The position numbers were made by a program, and so were the translations under genes. A stretch of 64,000 nt of DNA from Streptomyces poonensis (GTDB taxonomy: Bacteria > Actinomycetota > Actinomycetes > Streptomycetales > Streptomycetaceae), in the NCBI RefSeq assembly GCF_014650915.1, contig NZ_BMVW01000001.1, positions 744,001-808,000 on the forward strand, read 5' to 3'. Of the stretch, positions 33,622 to 43,444 are shown in pieces; within the stretch, counting starts at the first letter, position 1, and each line of letters opens with the position of its first letter. A model generated the notes under the pieces. That model made no database searches, was not told the origin of the DNA, and saw nothing but the letters and a program-made list of their open reading frames with translations.

Positions 33622-35445
33622 TCAGCCCAGGCGCCGCACCAGGGCGCGGTACTCCTCCCACAGCTCCTCGGGCGTGTGGTCGCCGAAGGTGTCGAGGTGC
33701 TCGGGGACGAGGGCCGCCTCCTCGCGCCACACGTCCTTGTCGACGGTGAGGAGGAAGTCGAGGTCGGCGTCCGACAGGTCCAGGCCGTTCGTGTCCAGGG
33801 CCCCCTTGGCCGGCAGCACGCCGATCGGGGTCTCCACGCCCTCCGCCTTGCCGTCCAGACGCTCCACGATCCACTTCAGGACGCGGCTGTTCTCGCCGAA
33901 GCCCGGCCAGACGAACCGGCCCGCGTCGTCCTTGCGGAACCAGTTGACGTAGTAGATCTTCGGCAGCTTCGACTGGTCCTTGTCCTTGGCCACGTCGATC
34001 CAGTGGGCCATGTAGTCGCCCATGTTGTAGCCGCAGAACGGCAGCATCGCGAACGGGTCGCGGCGCAGCTCGCCCACCTTGCCCTCGGCGGCGGCGGTCT
34101 TCTCGGAGGCCACGTTCGCGCCGAGGAAGACGCCGTGGTTCCAGTCGAAGGACTCCGTCACCAGGGGTACGGCGCTGGCACGGCGGCCGCCGAACAGGAT
34201 CGCCGAGATCGGCACGCCCCTGGGGTCCTCCCACTCCGGCGCGATGATCGGACACTGGGCGGCGGGGACCGTGAAGCGGGCGTTGGGGTGAGCGGCCGTG
34301 ACACCGGACTCAGGGGTCCAGTCGTTGCCCTTCCAGTCGGTGAGGTGGGCCGGGGTCTCCTCCGTCATGCCCTCCCACCAGATGTCGTTGTCGTCGGTGA
34401 GGGCGACGTTGGTGAAGACCGAGTTGCCCCACAGGGTCTTCATGGCGTTGGCGTTGGTGTGCTCGCCGGTACCGGGCGCCACACCGAAGAAGCCCGCCTC
34501 GGGGTTGATCGCGTACAGCCGGCCGTCCTCGCCGAACCGCATCCAGGCGATGTCGTCGCCGATCGTCTCCACGGTCCAGCCGGAGATCGTGGGCTCCAGC
34601 ATGGCGAGGTTGGTCTTGCCGCAGGCGGACGGGAAGGCGGCGGCGACGTACTTCGACTCACCGGTCGGCGGGGTGAGCTTCAGGATCAGCATGTGCTCGG
34701 CCAGCCAGCCCTCGTCGCGCGCCATCACGGACGCGATGCGCAGGGCGTAGCACTTCTTGCCGAGCAGCGCGTTGCCGCCGTACCCGGAGCCGTACGACCA
34801 GATCTCGCGGGACTCGGGGAAGTGCGAGATGTACTTGGTGGTGTTGCAGGGCCAGGGGACGTCCCGCTCGCCCGGCTCCAGCGGGGCACCGAGGGTGTGC
34901 ACGGCCTTCACGAAGAAGCCCTCGGAGCCCAGCTCGTCGAGGACCGGCTGACCCATGCGGGTCATCGTGCGCATGGACACGGCGACGTACGCCGAGTCGG
35001 TGATCTCGACGCCGATCGCGGACAGCGGCGAGCCGAGCGGTCCCATGCAGAAGGGGACGACGTACATGGTCCGGCCGCGCATGGAGCCGCGGAACAGGCC
35101 CTGCTCCCCCTGGAAGATCTCCCGCATCTCGGCGGGGGCCTTCCAGTGGTTGGTCGGACCGGCGTCCTCCTCCTTCTCGGAGCAGATGAAGGTGCGGTCC
35201 TCGACCCGGGCGACATCGGTCGGGTCGGAGGCCGCGTAGTAGGAGTTGGGGCGCTTGATCGGGTCGAGCTTGCGGAAGGTGCCCTTCTCGACCAGTTCCT
35301 CACAGAGCCGCTCGTACTCGGCCTCGGATCCGTCACACCAGACCACGTTGTCCGGCTGCGTCAGTTCGGCGATCTCGTTGACCCACGAGACCAGTTCCTG
35401 ATGGTGGGTGGGGACGGTGGGGGGAGCCGCGATGTCGCGCGCCAC
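33622..35445 (-). CDS. pckG: Phosphoenolpyruvate carboxykinase (GTP)
   Basis: This 607-aa enzyme converts oxaloacetate and GTP to phosphoenolpyruvate, GDP and CO2, linking the TCA cycle to gluconeogenesis. The P-loop [13 protein letters not shown], the substrate loop [15 protein letters not shown] and the metal-site segment [16 protein letters not shown] are intact. Length is normal for the GTP-dependent family. GTG at 35445 has AGGAG 5-6 nt upstream, in an unusually A-rich leader. It is monocistronic, with its own terminator at 33488-33513. Confidence 0.97.
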   Translation of the reverse strand: MARDIAAPPTVPTHHQELVSWVNEIAELTQPDNVVWCDGSEAEYERLCEELVEKGTFRKLDPIKRPNSYYAASDPTDVARVEDRTFICSEKEEDAGPTNHWKAPAEMREIFQGEQGLFRGSMRGRTMYVVPFCMGPLGSPLSAIGVEITDSAYVAVSMRTMTRMGQPVLDELGSEGFFVKAVHTLGAPLEPGERDVPWPCNTTKYISHFPESREIWSYGSGYGGNALLGKKCYALRIASVMARDEGWLAEHMLILKLTPPTGESKYVAAAFPSACGKTNLAMLEPTISGWTVETIGDDIAWMRFGEDGRLYAINPEAGFFGVAPGTGEHTNANAMKTLWGNSVFTNVALTDDNDIWWEGMTEETPAHLTDWKGNDWTPESGVTAAHPNARFTVPAAQCPIIAPEWEDPRGVPISAILFGGRRASAVPLVTESFDWNHGVFLGANVASEKTAAAEGKVGELRRDPFAMLPFCGYNMGDYMAHWIDVAKDKDQSKLPKIYYVNWFRKDDAGRFVWPGFGENSRVLKWIVERLDGKAEGVETPIGVLPAKGALDTNGLDLSDADLDFLLTVDKDVWREEAALVPEHLDTFGDHTPEELWEEYRALVRRLG

Positions 35446-35779
35446 GATTGCTCCTAAATGAGGGATTTTTTTGTTGGAGGCCCCGTGGGGGCTGCGACCC
35501 GGATGCCGGACCGTGGGGATCACCTGGCGCTCATCCGGTGTCGACCGCACTCATTTGATCATCCGACGTGTCTGCGCATATGTCCAGAGGGCTTCACACT
35601 TGAGCGGCGTGAGCCATGCCACTCGGTTTCGATCCGTGCGTTTCACCCGAAGGGTGCCCCTATGTCACTCCTCGTTGACGCGAGACGCTCGACAGAGCCC
35701 CCGCGGCCCGTGAGACCATGACCACTCCTGTGCGCACAAGGCCGGAGACTGATACGTAACTTACGGTTCCGTAGGTACG
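35446..35779. other. Divergent promoter region of pckG and the hemolysin III gene
   Basis: This 334-bp region has no supported gene. On the pckG side, an A7 run and A/T-rich stretch precede the ribosome site. A CATATG-containing A/T patch near 35578-35583 could be part of the pckG promoter. TGTGCGCACA at 35729-35738 is a perfect 10-bp palindrome. TACGG-TT-CCGTA at 35762-35773 abuts the hemolysin III start. Confidence 0.5.
35762..35773. promoter_or_regulatory. TACGG-TT-CCGTA operator candidate
   Basis: Two 5-bp arms with a TT spacer lie 6 nt before the first ATG of the hemolysin III gene. Palindromes of this type are common TetR-family targets in actinobacteria, and a TetR gene lies just downstream of the membrane protein. 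Binding is inferred. Confidence 0.45.
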
Positions 35780-36502
35780 ATGCCGGGCATGACTGCGTCC
35801 GTCCCCGACGCGCCCACGGACACGCCGGCCGCCGGCCGTGGCCCTGTGGCGCTCTCCCTGCCGCATCCGGTCAAGCCCAAGCTCCGCGGCTGGCTGCATG
35901 CCGGGATGTTCCCGGCCGTCGTCGTCGCGGGCCTGGTGCTCACCGCCCTCGCCAACTCCACCCGGGGGCGCATAGCCTGCGGAATCTATGTCCTGACGGC
36001 CTGCCTGCTGTTCGGCATCAGCGCGCTCTACCACCGGGGCAACTGGGGCCCGCGCGCGGACGCCGTGCTGCGCCGCCTCGATCACGCCAACATCTTCCTG
36101 ATCATCGCGGGCACCTACACCCCGCTGACGCTCCTGCTGCTGCCGGACTCGAAGGGCCAGTGGCTGCTGTGGGGCATCTGGGGCGCCGCCGCGGCGGGCA
36201 TCGTCTTCCGCGTGTTCTGGATCGGCGCCCCGCGCTGGCTCTACACCCCCTGCTACATCGCGATGGGCTGGGCCGCCGTCTTCTTCCTGCCGGACTTCCT
36301 GCGCGCGGGCGGCATCGCCGTGCTCGTCCTGGTGATCGTCGGCGGAGTGCTCTACAGCGCGGGCGGCGTGATCTACGGCATCAAGCGCCCCAACCCGTCA
36401 CCGCGCTGGTTCGGCTTCCACGAGGTCTTCCACTCCCTCACCCTCGCCGCGTTCGTCGCGCACTACGTCGGCATCTCCCTGGTGGCCTACCAGCACGCCT
36501 GA
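35780..36502 (+). CDS. Hemolysin III / TrhA-family membrane protein
   Basis: This 240-aa PAQR-superfamily protein has seven membrane helices. Conserved motifs include ISALYHRGNW (Ser and His), RLDHANIFLIIAGTYTPL (Asp, His) and FGFHEVFHSLTLAAFVAHY (His), the metal-site residues of the family. TrhA proteins affect membrane fluidity and lipid homeostasis rather than lysing cells. ATG at 35780 or 35789 may be the start; the close TACGAT hexamer suggests a short or absent leader. A TetR regulator follows 69 nt later. Confidence 0.9.
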   Translation: MPGMTASVPDAPTDTPAAGRGPVALSLPHPVKPKLRGWLHAGMFPAVVVAGLVLTALANSTRGRIACGIYVLTACLLFGISALYHRGNWGPRADAVLRRLDHANIFLIIAGTYTPLTLLLLPDSKGQWLLWGIWGAAAAGIVFRVFWIGAPRWLYTPCYIAMGWAAVFFLPDFLRAGGIAVLVLVIVGGVLYSAGGVIYGIKRPNPSPRWFGFHEVFHSLTLAAFVAHYVGISLVAYQHA

Positions 36503-36571
36503 CCCCGGCGGCGCCGGGGTGGCCCGTATGGCACATGGCCCGCCCAGCGCCCCCTTGGGACAATGACGCGC

Positions 36572-37210
36572 ATGAAAACGGCACGTACCCCTGCTCCCCA
36601 GGCCGCGGCCCGTCAGCTGAGCCTGCGGGAGCGGAAAAAACTCAAGACCCGCATCGCGATCAGGAACGCCACCTGCGAACTGATCGAGGAGCAGGGGTAC
36701 GGCGCGACGACCGTCGAGCAGATCGCGGACCGCGCGGAGGTCTCACCGAGCACCGTCTTCCGGTACTTCCCGACCAAGGAGGACATCGTCCTCGCCGTCG
36801 AGTACGACCCGTCGGCCGCCGGCGAACTGGTGCGCGAACGCCCCGCGGACGAGCCCGCGCTGGAGACGCTCCGGTGGTCGGTCCGCAGGGTCGCGGCCCT
36901 GGCGATCGCCGGCGACCCGGACTTCGCCGGGCACTCGGCGCGGCAGCGGGTGCAGCTGATGGCCGAGGTCCCCGCGCTGCGCCACCGGGTCATGGAGAGC
37001 ATGTCCGGCGCGGGCCGTGTGCTGAGCCGGGCACTGGCGGAGCGCACCGGACGCGACGAGGACGACTTCGAGACGCGGGTGTACGCGACGGGACTCGTGG
37101 GGGCGATCCTGGAGGCGATGAGCTACTGGGCGGAGCACGGCTTCCGGGACGATCTGCCGCAGCTCGTCGACCGCGCCCTCGACACCTTTCAGGACCTGCG
37201 CCGACAGTGA
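36572..37210 (+). CDS. TetR-family transcription regulator
   Basis: This 212-aa protein has an N-terminal TetR helix-turn-helix (about 20-70, with TTVEQIADRAEVSPSTVFRY then FPTKEDIV) and an all-helical ligand domain. ATG at 36572 was chosen. ATG at 36563 is in frame, but a GACAAT -10-like hexamer overlaps it, which favours a leaderless message from 36572. It lies downstream of the TrhA-like gene and may bind the palindrome at 35762-35773. The ligand is unknown, though membrane-lipid signals are a reasonable guess. Confidence 0.9.
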   Translation: MKTARTPAPQAAARQLSLRERKKLKTRIAIRNATCELIEEQGYGATTVEQIADRAEVSPSTVFRYFPTKEDIVLAVEYDPSAAGELVRERPADEPALETLRWSVRRVAALAIAGDPDFAGHSARQRVQLMAEVPALRHRVMESMSGAGRVLSRALAERTGRDEDDFETRVYATGLVGAILEAMSYWAEHGFRDDLPQLVDRALDTFQDLRRQ

Positions 37211-37302
37211 TCCGGGGGCTGGCCCGAGGGCGGGCCCAGGGGCTGGCTCAAAGGCGGGCTCAAGGGCTGACCCAAGGGCTGATTCACGGGCGGGAAAAGC
37301 AC
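37211..37302. repeat. Degenerate GGGCTGRCYCAAG tandem repeat
   Basis: About six imperfect units of 13-16 nt, alternating GGCTGGCYC and GGCGGGCYC with an AAGG spacer, fill the space between the TetR stop and the Mut7-C gene. It is a noncoding low-complexity repeat, probably from slippage. Confidence 0.65.
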
Positions 37303-37338
37303 CGGCCGTGCCCTGGCGCACCGTGACATCCTGACCCG

Positions 37339-38073
37339 GTGAACGGACCGGAGATCCACGTTGCATTCGCTCCCGAGCTGGACCTGTTCGTCCCACAGGG
37401 ACGGCGCGGACGCACCACCGAGGTGGGGACCGACGGCGTCTCCACGCTCGGCCATGTCGTCGAGTCGCTGGGCGTCCCGCTGACGGAGGTCGGCGCGCTG
37501 CTGGTGGACGGCCGCCGGGTGCCGGTGTCCCACGTCCCCGCGGCCGGCGAGAGCGTCGCGGTACGGCCGGTGGCCCGCCCCCAGCAGGTCCCCGGCGCCC
37601 CGCTCCGCTTCCTCCTCGACGTCCATCTCGGCACCCTGGCCCGCCGGCTGCGCCTGCTCGGCGTCGACACCGCCTACGAGTCCACCGACATCGGGGACCC
37701 GGCCCTGGCCGCCCGCTCGGCGGCCGAGCGACGGGTGATGCTCAGCCGCGACCGGGGCCTGCTGCGCCGCCGCGAACTGTGGGCGGGCGCCTTCGTCTAC
37801 AGCACGAAGCCCGAGGAGCAGCTCCGCGACGTCCTCGACCGGTTCGCGCCCCGCCTGCTTCCGTGGACCCGCTGCACCGCCTGCAACGGCCTGCTCCGGG
37901 AGGCCGCCAAGGAGGAGGTCGCCGACCAGCTCGAAGGCGGCACGCAGCGGACGTACGACGTGTTCGCGCAGTGCCGCGACTGTGGCCGCGCGTACTGGCG
38001 GGGAGCTCACCACGAACAGCTGGACGCGATCGTCCAGGAGGCGCTGAGCCTGCGCGGCGGCCAGGCGGGGTGA
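37339..38073 (+). CDS. Mut7-C RNase-domain protein with ubiquitin-like N-terminus
   Basis: This 244-aa protein has an N-terminal ubiquitin/ThiS-like domain (about 1-85) and a Mut7-C PIN-like RNase domain (about 90-175), with RFLLDVHLGTLARRLRLLGVD and MLSRDRGLLRR holding the acidic residues. It ends in a zinc ribbon with CTACNGLL and CRDCGRAYW. Mut7-C proteins are presumed RNases of unknown substrate. GTG at 37339 has no ribosome site and may be leaderless. It converges on the copper-oxidase operon with a shared hairpin between. Confidence 0.9.
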   Translation: MNGPEIHVAFAPELDLFVPQGRRGRTTEVGTDGVSTLGHVVESLGVPLTEVGALLVDGRRVPVSHVPAAGESVAVRPVARPQQVPGAPLRFLLDVHLGTLARRLRLLGVDTAYESTDIGDPALAARSAAERRVMLSRDRGLLRRRELWAGAFVYSTKPEEQLRDVLDRFAPRLLPWTRCTACNGLLREAAKEEVADQLEGGTQRTYDVFAQCRDCGRAYWRGAHHEQLDAIVQEALSLRGGQAG

Positions 38074-38075
38074 GG

Positions 38076-38116
38076 CCGTACGGGGCGGCGGAGTCGGTCA
38101 CCGCCGCCCCGTACGG
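38076..38116. terminator. Bidirectional hairpin terminator
   Basis: Perfect 16-nt complementary arms at 38076-38091 and 38101-38116 enclose a 9-nt loop. It lies between the convergent Mut7-C and copper-oxidase genes and can serve both. Confidence 0.9.
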
Positions 38117-38145
38117 TCATCGTCAGCGCTTCCGCACGGCCGTCG

Positions 38146-40593
38146 TCAGCGCTTCAACACGTCCGCCTTCCCGCAGGCCAGACCGTCCTTGTTGCGGTCC
38201 AGGCCCAGGGGGTCGTCCTTGCCGTTGACCTCCAGGCGTCCGTAGTCGTGGTCCTTCAGCCAGGTGCAGCGGGCCGCCGCCGTCTTCTTCACCTCGGCCG
38301 GGAAGGCGGTCGGCACACAGACGTTGGCGGAGCCGTAGTGCCGGTCGCAGCCGGAGACCGTCGGGCTCACCGGCTGCGAGGTCTTCTTCTTCCCCGCCTT
38401 GGTGACCTTGCCCTCCAGGGAGTCGGCGAAGGAGTGCACGTGCGCCGAGGCACCGTTCTCGGCGGCCGCCGCCAGCGCGGACGGGCCCTGGAGGTGCACC
38501 CACTCGGCCACCGACGGAACGCCGTTGGCGTCGACCGCGAAGAGCATGTACCAGCCGGGCGGGGCCAGGTTCGGGTTGCTCGTCACGTTCAGGTCGACGT
38601 TGTTGCCGTCCACGCTCAACGGCAGGTCGACGAAGCGCTGGTTCGGGTCGGAGGAGTGCGTCACCGCGGCCGGGCGGATCAGCTCCGCCTTGGCGATGGG
38701 CCGGTCGACGGTGATCCGCTGCGTGTCGCCGTACGTCCACTCGGTGTCGATGACGGACGTGATCGTGGGCCGCTCGCCCTTGAGGAGGTACGGGGGCGTG
38801 TAGATGGACACGTTGTGGTTCCAGCTGCCGTTGCCCGGGTTGTCACCGGTGGTCATCACGCGGCCGTCGGGGAGCAGGAAGGCGGAGGAGTGGTAGCCCC
38901 GGGCCTCCGGGTCGGCGGCCACGGGATCGAAGGTGTTCGTCTCCGGGTCGTAGATCGACGACTCGAAGACCGGGTTGGCCCGGTTGTGCAGGGCGCCGCC
39001 CGTCTCCAGCACCTTGCCGTCGGGCAGCAGCACCGCGGAGACGTACATCTTGCCCTGGCCGCCCGTCTGCGGCACCGGCCCGGCACCGAGGTCGACGGTG
39101 CCCTGCGGGAGCGGCGGTCCGGCGACATACGAGGGGTTGGCGTCCTTCAGGTCGATGACGTCGACGAGGCGGTTGGCGTCGGGGTTGGAGTCGATGTTGC
39201 CGCCGCCGACGGTGAGGACCCTCTGGTCCTGGGCCGGGGGCAGCAGCACGCTCGCGGACTGGTCGCGCTCGTCCTTGTTCTGCAGGCCCGGCACCTGGGT
39301 GATCGTGTTGGCCTCGTAGTCATAGATCGCGGAGCCGGTGCCGGGGATGTTGTTGCCGAAGACGTGGCTGCCCGAGTAGAAGAGCCGCCCGTCCTGCATC
39401 AGGATCATCGACGGGTACAGGCCCCAGTACGACCAGGTCTGGTTGACCTTCCACGTCGGCAGCCACTGCTGCTCGGCGTCCGACCACAGCTCGGCGGTCA
39501 CCGAGCCGGTCGAGTCCTCGCGCAGGCCGCCGAAGGAGATGACGTCGCCGTTGCCGAGGATGGTCGCCGACGGGTACCAGTGGCCGTCGTTCATGTCGTT
39601 GGTCTTCGTGTAGGTCTCGGTCTCCGGGTCGAAGATGTACGAGTCCTTGTAGCCCTGGTAGCCGATCGTGCCGTCCGCGGACGGGTAGCCCTTGTTGCCG
39701 CTCATCACGAGCACGCGCCCGTCGTCGAGCTGGACGTGCCCGGCGCAGAACATGTCGTCGGGCGTGGGGATCTGCTTGTACGTACCCTTCACCGGGTCGT
39801 ACACGGCGCTGGTGAACGTGCCCGCCTCGAACATCTCCGGGTCGTTGCCGGAGCCCGCGATCAGCAGCACCTTGCCGTTGTGGAGGACGACGGAGTGCAT
39901 GGAGCGGACGGGGTTCTCCGTGGGCAGCACGTCCCAGCGGCCGTTCGCACACTCCTCCGCCGTGCCCGTGCAGTCCGGCTCGGGGACCGGGTCGGCGACC
40001 TGCTCCATCGTGTAGTCGTCGGTGGTCACCGAGCCGGTGCCGTACACGGAGACGCCCCAGCTGATGCGGTCGGTGCCGGCCGGGACCTCGGGGGTGCGGA
40101 CCGTCGCCCCGGTCCAGCCGGCCGCCATCTGCAGGGTCTTGAGGTCGGTCCAGTACTGCCAGCCGGCCGTGGTGTCGTGCCGGAAGAGGGTGACCGAGGC
40201 GTCGGGCGTCGTCGACTTGTACCAGAGCGACAGGTCGTACTGCTTGCCCGCCGAGACGGGCGGGGCGCACTCCGCCGACTCGGTGATCAGCGCCTTGCGG
40301 TCGCCCTCGGTGCGCCGGGTCAGCTCCACCTTCATGGCCTTGGAGCCGGAGTGGGCGTCGGCGACCGTCTTGAAGGTGAAGTCGTTGTCGCCCCAGCCGG
40401 ACTTCTCCCAGCAGTACGGCATGTCACCGGTGCCGGCGGTCTCGAAGCCGGGGTTCTTGATCAGGTTGGCGGCGGACGCGGGCTGCGGCACGGCGAGCAG
40501 CAGCCCGGCCGCCAGCCCGCCCACGGCCAGCAGGGATGTCCTCCGTCTGGGGCGGATGCGGACGCGTGACTTCATGGCTCTCATGGCTCTCAT
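38146..40593 (-). CDS. Secreted copper radical oxidase (GlxA/galactose-oxidase-like) with Excalibur tail
   Basis: This 815-aa protein has an Arg-rich signal peptide (cleavage near ASA-AN), a carbohydrate-binding-like beta domain (about 42-205), a kelch propeller with the copper-radical site, a C-terminal DUF1929 domain and an Excalibur calcium-binding tail (LDRNKDGLACG). Expected active-site residues are C283 in MFCAGH, Y567-H568 in GYHSSAF and H646 in THSSDPNQR. Such enzymes oxidise a sugar alcohol to an aldehyde, releasing H2O2. ATG at 40593 has GGGGGAG 6 nt upstream and overlaps the previous stop by 4 nt. It is the last gene of a glycan operon. Confidence 0.9.
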   Translation of the reverse strand: MRAMRAMKSRVRIRPRRRTSLLAVGGLAAGLLLAVPQPASAANLIKNPGFETAGTGDMPYCWEKSGWGDNDFTFKTVADAHSGSKAMKVELTRRTEGDRKALITESAECAPPVSAGKQYDLSLWYKSTTPDASVTLFRHDTTAGWQYWTDLKTLQMAAGWTGATVRTPEVPAGTDRISWGVSVYGTGSVTTDDYTMEQVADPVPEPDCTGTAEECANGRWDVLPTENPVRSMHSVVLHNGKVLLIAGSGNDPEMFEAGTFTSAVYDPVKGTYKQIPTPDDMFCAGHVQLDDGRVLVMSGNKGYPSADGTIGYQGYKDSYIFDPETETYTKTNDMNDGHWYPSATILGNGDVISFGGLREDSTGSVTAELWSDAEQQWLPTWKVNQTWSYWGLYPSMILMQDGRLFYSGSHVFGNNIPGTGSAIYDYEANTITQVPGLQNKDERDQSASVLLPPAQDQRVLTVGGGNIDSNPDANRLVDVIDLKDANPSYVAGPPLPQGTVDLGAGPVPQTGGQGKMYVSAVLLPDGKVLETGGALHNRANPVFESSIYDPETNTFDPVAADPEARGYHSSAFLLPDGRVMTTGDNPGNGSWNHNVSIYTPPYLLKGERPTITSVIDTEWTYGDTQRITVDRPIAKAELIRPAAVTHSSDPNQRFVDLPLSVDGNNVDLNVTSNPNLAPPGWYMLFAVDANGVPSVAEWVHLQGPSALAAAAENGASAHVHSFADSLEGKVTKAGKKKTSQPVSPTVSGCDRHYGSANVCVPTAFPAEVKKTAAARCTWLKDHDYGRLEVNGKDDPLGLDRNKDGLACGKADVLKR

Positions 40594-41798
40594 GCGGTAC
40601 TCCCCCTCGCTGTGCGGCTCGTGCGCCGGGCCCCGCCGGCCCCGCGCGGCAGATAGACGAGCGCCTCGGTGGCGGCGAAGCGCAGGACGAACGTCGTCAC
40701 CAGCGCGAGCGCGGTGGCGGACAGGGCGCCCATGCCGAACCGGCCGACCAGCAGCGCGATCAGCGGGATGCGCAGCACCAGATCGGCGTTGGCGAGCAGT
40801 GCGAACCGGCCGACGCGGTCCCAGTGGTGCCGGTGCCTGCGCCGCTCGCGGAAGAGCAGGTGCTCGATGAGCAGGAAGTTCCAGGCCACCCCGAGCTGGT
40901 TGGCGAGGATCTCGGCCGGCAGGTAGTGCAGGCCGAGCGAGGTGAGGGCGTGCAGGCCGAGCAGGTTCGGCAGGAAGCCGGTGACGCCGATCAGGCCGAA
41001 GGCCAGCAGGCGGGCGAGTGGCGAGGCGGTGCGCAGCCCGGCCAGATGGCGCAGGAACCTCCAGCCCTCCTTGGCGGTCGACTTGGACTCGCCGGCGAAC
41101 CGGTCCTGGAAGACGAACGGCACCTCCGTGACCGCGCGCGGGCGGCAGCGCACCGCCAGTTCGAGCAGGATCTTGTAGCCGAGCGGCTGGAGGACCTCCG
41201 CGGTGACCATGCTGCGGCGGATGGCGAAGAAGCCGCTCATGGGGTCGCTGATGCCGTGCAGGCGGCGCGGGAAGAGGGCCTTGGTCAGCCAGGTCGCCGC
41301 GCGCGAGACGGCGATCCGGTAGCCGCCGGCGAGCCCGGCGCGGCTGCCGCCCTCGATGTAGCGGCTGGCGACGACCAGTCCGGCCGCCGTGCGCTCGCCG
41401 GCGGCCACCAGGTCGGGCACCAGCGCGGGCGGGTGCTGGAGGTCGCCGTCCATGACGACGATCCAGTCGGACGTGGCCGCCTTCATGCCCTCGACGACCG
41501 CTCCGCCCAGCCCGCCGGCGGGTTCGTCGCGGTGCAGCACGGTCACCGGGAACGGGCAGTCCCGCGCGGCCGCGCGGATCACGTCCGGGGTGTCGTCCGT
41601 GGAGTCGTCCACGAACACCACCTCGCAGGGCAGCCGTGCGGGCACCGCCTCGGTGATCCGGCGCAGCAGCTCGCGCACGTTGCCGGACTCGTTGAAGGTG
41701 GGGACGACGACGGTGACGGCGCCGGGCTCGGGTATCCCGGTGTCCCGCAGGTCCGGTTCCCCGAGCTCCTCCGGGACGGTGGACTCGTAGCCGCTCAT
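40590..41798 (-). CDS. Polyprenyl-phosphate glycosyltransferase fused to GtrA domain
   Basis: This 402-aa protein combines a DPM1-like GT2 domain (about 25-255, VVVPTFNESGNV, VFVDDSTDDT, VMDGDLQHPP) with a GtrA-like four-helix membrane domain (about 270-385). The enzyme should load a sugar onto polyprenyl phosphate and the GtrA part may flip it across the membrane. ATG at 41798 overlaps the upstream stop (ATGA) and its own stop overlaps the copper-oxidase start. It would supply the lipid-linked sugar used by the GT-C enzyme encoded just upstream. Confidence 0.93.
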   Translation of the reverse strand: MSGYESTVPEELGEPDLRDTGIPEPGAVTVVVPTFNESGNVRELLRRITEAVPARLPCEVVFVDDSTDDTPDVIRAAARDCPFPVTVLHRDEPAGGLGGAVVEGMKAATSDWIVVMDGDLQHPPALVPDLVAAGERTAAGLVVASRYIEGGSRAGLAGGYRIAVSRAATWLTKALFPRRLHGISDPMSGFFAIRRSMVTAEVLQPLGYKILLELAVRCRPRAVTEVPFVFQDRFAGESKSTAKEGWRFLRHLAGLRTASPLARLLAFGLIGVTGFLPNLLGLHALTSLGLHYLPAEILANQLGVAWNFLLIEHLLFRERRRHRHHWDRVGRFALLANADLVLRIPLIALLVGRFGMGALSATALALVTTFVLRFAATEALVYLPRGAGGARRTSRTARGSTA

Positions 41799-43444
41799 CG
41801 GGCGCCTCCCGCGCTCTGGACCCTGCGGATCTCGACCCGGTCCTCGCCGGTGCCGAAGACGGCGACCGGAGTCGAGTGCTCCATGGCGGCCTTCACATTG
41901 GGCAGGTCGACCGCGTCGCGCCGTACCGTCGGGGAGGCGACCACGTAGTCGAGGTCGCGCCAGCCGCGCGGCATCGTCTTCGTCACCGCGGGGTCGAGGT
42001 CGGCCTTGTAGAACCAGATGACGCCGGTCCCGGGCTCATAGCCGTGGTGCACCAGGTCCAGCCAGAGCGCGTCGTCGACGAGGACGCGGGTGTCCGCCGG
42101 GTCCTCGACCTGCGTGCCCATCCAGCGCGCGGCGGCTTGGTAGGGGGCGTTGGCGTCGGCGGTCATGGCGGTGCGGTCGCCGTCGTACCAGCGGGGGACG
42201 ACGTACGCGGCCGAGGCGGCCGCGAGGGCGGTGGCGACGGCGTACCGAGCCCAGGTGGCGTACCGCTTCTCCTCCCCCGAGTGCCGCCCCCGGCGCAGCA
42301 CGGCGTGCGCGACGCTCGCGGTGCCGCCCGCGAGGACCAGCGCGAGGAACGGCAGCGCCTGGAGGACGTACATCGCGGGCAGGTAGCCGCTCGGCCGCAG
42401 CGCGACCAGGGCGAGGACCGCCACGGCGAGCGCGGGTCCGGCGAGCGCCCGCGCGGTCACCGACCAGCGCCAGGTGAGCAGGAGCAGCAGCGCGCCCGCG
42501 AGCCCGCCGAGCGGCAGCACCCGGTCGTAGTACAGCCAGGACTGGAGCACCCCGTACGAGCCGGAGTCCGGATCGAGGATGAAGCCGGAGCCGGGGCGGG
42601 TCATCTGGTAGGCGATGCCGTCCCACAGCGAGACATGGCCGTCGCCGGGGAACAGCTCGCCCTTCAGCAGGGCGAGGAGGGGGTACGAGATCCCGATGAG
42701 CGCGCAGGCGGTGACGGCGCCGGTCAGGGCGAACTTCCGGGTGTCCCGGTGGCTGTGCCGCCACATGGTGAGCATCACGGCGGGCAGGACGATCAGCATC
42801 GTCTCCTTGGTGAGCACGGCCATGGCGCCCGCGATGCCGGCGCCGAAGTGGTGCCAGAGGTGGCGGCTCGGGGAGGCGGCCAGGCAGAACGCGAGCAGCG
42901 TCCACATCACCGCGAGGTTGTCGAGGAAGATCTCCCGCTGGAGGACCACCGACAGCGGGGAGAGCCCGAAGAGGACCATGCCGAGCCCGGCGGCCCAGCG
43001 CGGCAGCGACAGCCGGCGCCCGAGGACGTAGACGAGGACGGCGCTGACCGCGCTGACCAGCAGCATCACGGCCCGCATCGAGCCGACGGTCATCGACTCG
43101 GGGGCGAAGTGGGCGGGAATCCAGGTGAGGACGGCGATCTGGATCCAGCCGAGGGGCGGGTGGTCGTACCAGTACGTGTAGTGGGCGAGGCCCCGGCCCT
43201 CCTGGACGGCCCAGGCCTGGGCGAGGTAGGTGCCCTCGTCGTCGCTGAGGGTCGGGTAGTCGGCGATGTTCCAGCCCTGTACGACGAGGATCGCCGCGAG
43301 GAGGACACCGCAGAGGATCAGGTCGGGGCGCGAGGAGCGCAGACGTGCGGGCGGTCTCGTTCGGCCGGTCGAACCGGTTCTGGGCACGGCTGTCCGCTGC
43401 GCGGGGACCGTGACTCCGGTCGCCGCGGGAAGTGTGGAGGTCAC
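41795..43444 (-). CDS. GT-C glycosyltransferase (PMT/ArnT-like)
   Basis: This 549-aa membrane protein has about 11-12 helices and a C-terminal outside domain. The first outside loop has the acidic motif LSDDEGTYLAQAW expected for the catalytic metal of PMT_2/ArnT enzymes. A second loop has REIFLDNLAVMW. It should transfer a sugar from a polyprenyl-phosphate donor to a glycan, lipid or protein outside the membrane. GTG at 43444 overlaps the GT2 stop by 4 nt, and its stop overlaps the next start. It sits between the GT2 and the donor-making DPMS-GtrA gene. Confidence 0.9.
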   Translation of the reverse strand: MTSTLPAATGVTVPAQRTAVPRTGSTGRTRPPARLRSSRPDLILCGVLLAAILVVQGWNIADYPTLSDDEGTYLAQAWAVQEGRGLAHYTYWYDHPPLGWIQIAVLTWIPAHFAPESMTVGSMRAVMLLVSAVSAVLVYVLGRRLSLPRWAAGLGMVLFGLSPLSVVLQREIFLDNLAVMWTLLAFCLAASPSRHLWHHFGAGIAGAMAVLTKETMLIVLPAVMLTMWRHSHRDTRKFALTGAVTACALIGISYPLLALLKGELFPGDGHVSLWDGIAYQMTRPGSGFILDPDSGSYGVLQSWLYYDRVLPLGGLAGALLLLLTWRWSVTARALAGPALAVAVLALVALRPSGYLPAMYVLQALPFLALVLAGGTASVAHAVLRRGRHSGEEKRYATWARYAVATALAAASAAYVVPRWYDGDRTAMTADANAPYQAAARWMGTQVEDPADTRVLVDDALWLDLVHHGYEPGTGVIWFYKADLDPAVTKTMPRGWRDLDYVVASPTVRRDAVDLPNVKAAMEHSTPVAVFGTGEDRVEIRRVQSAGGAR

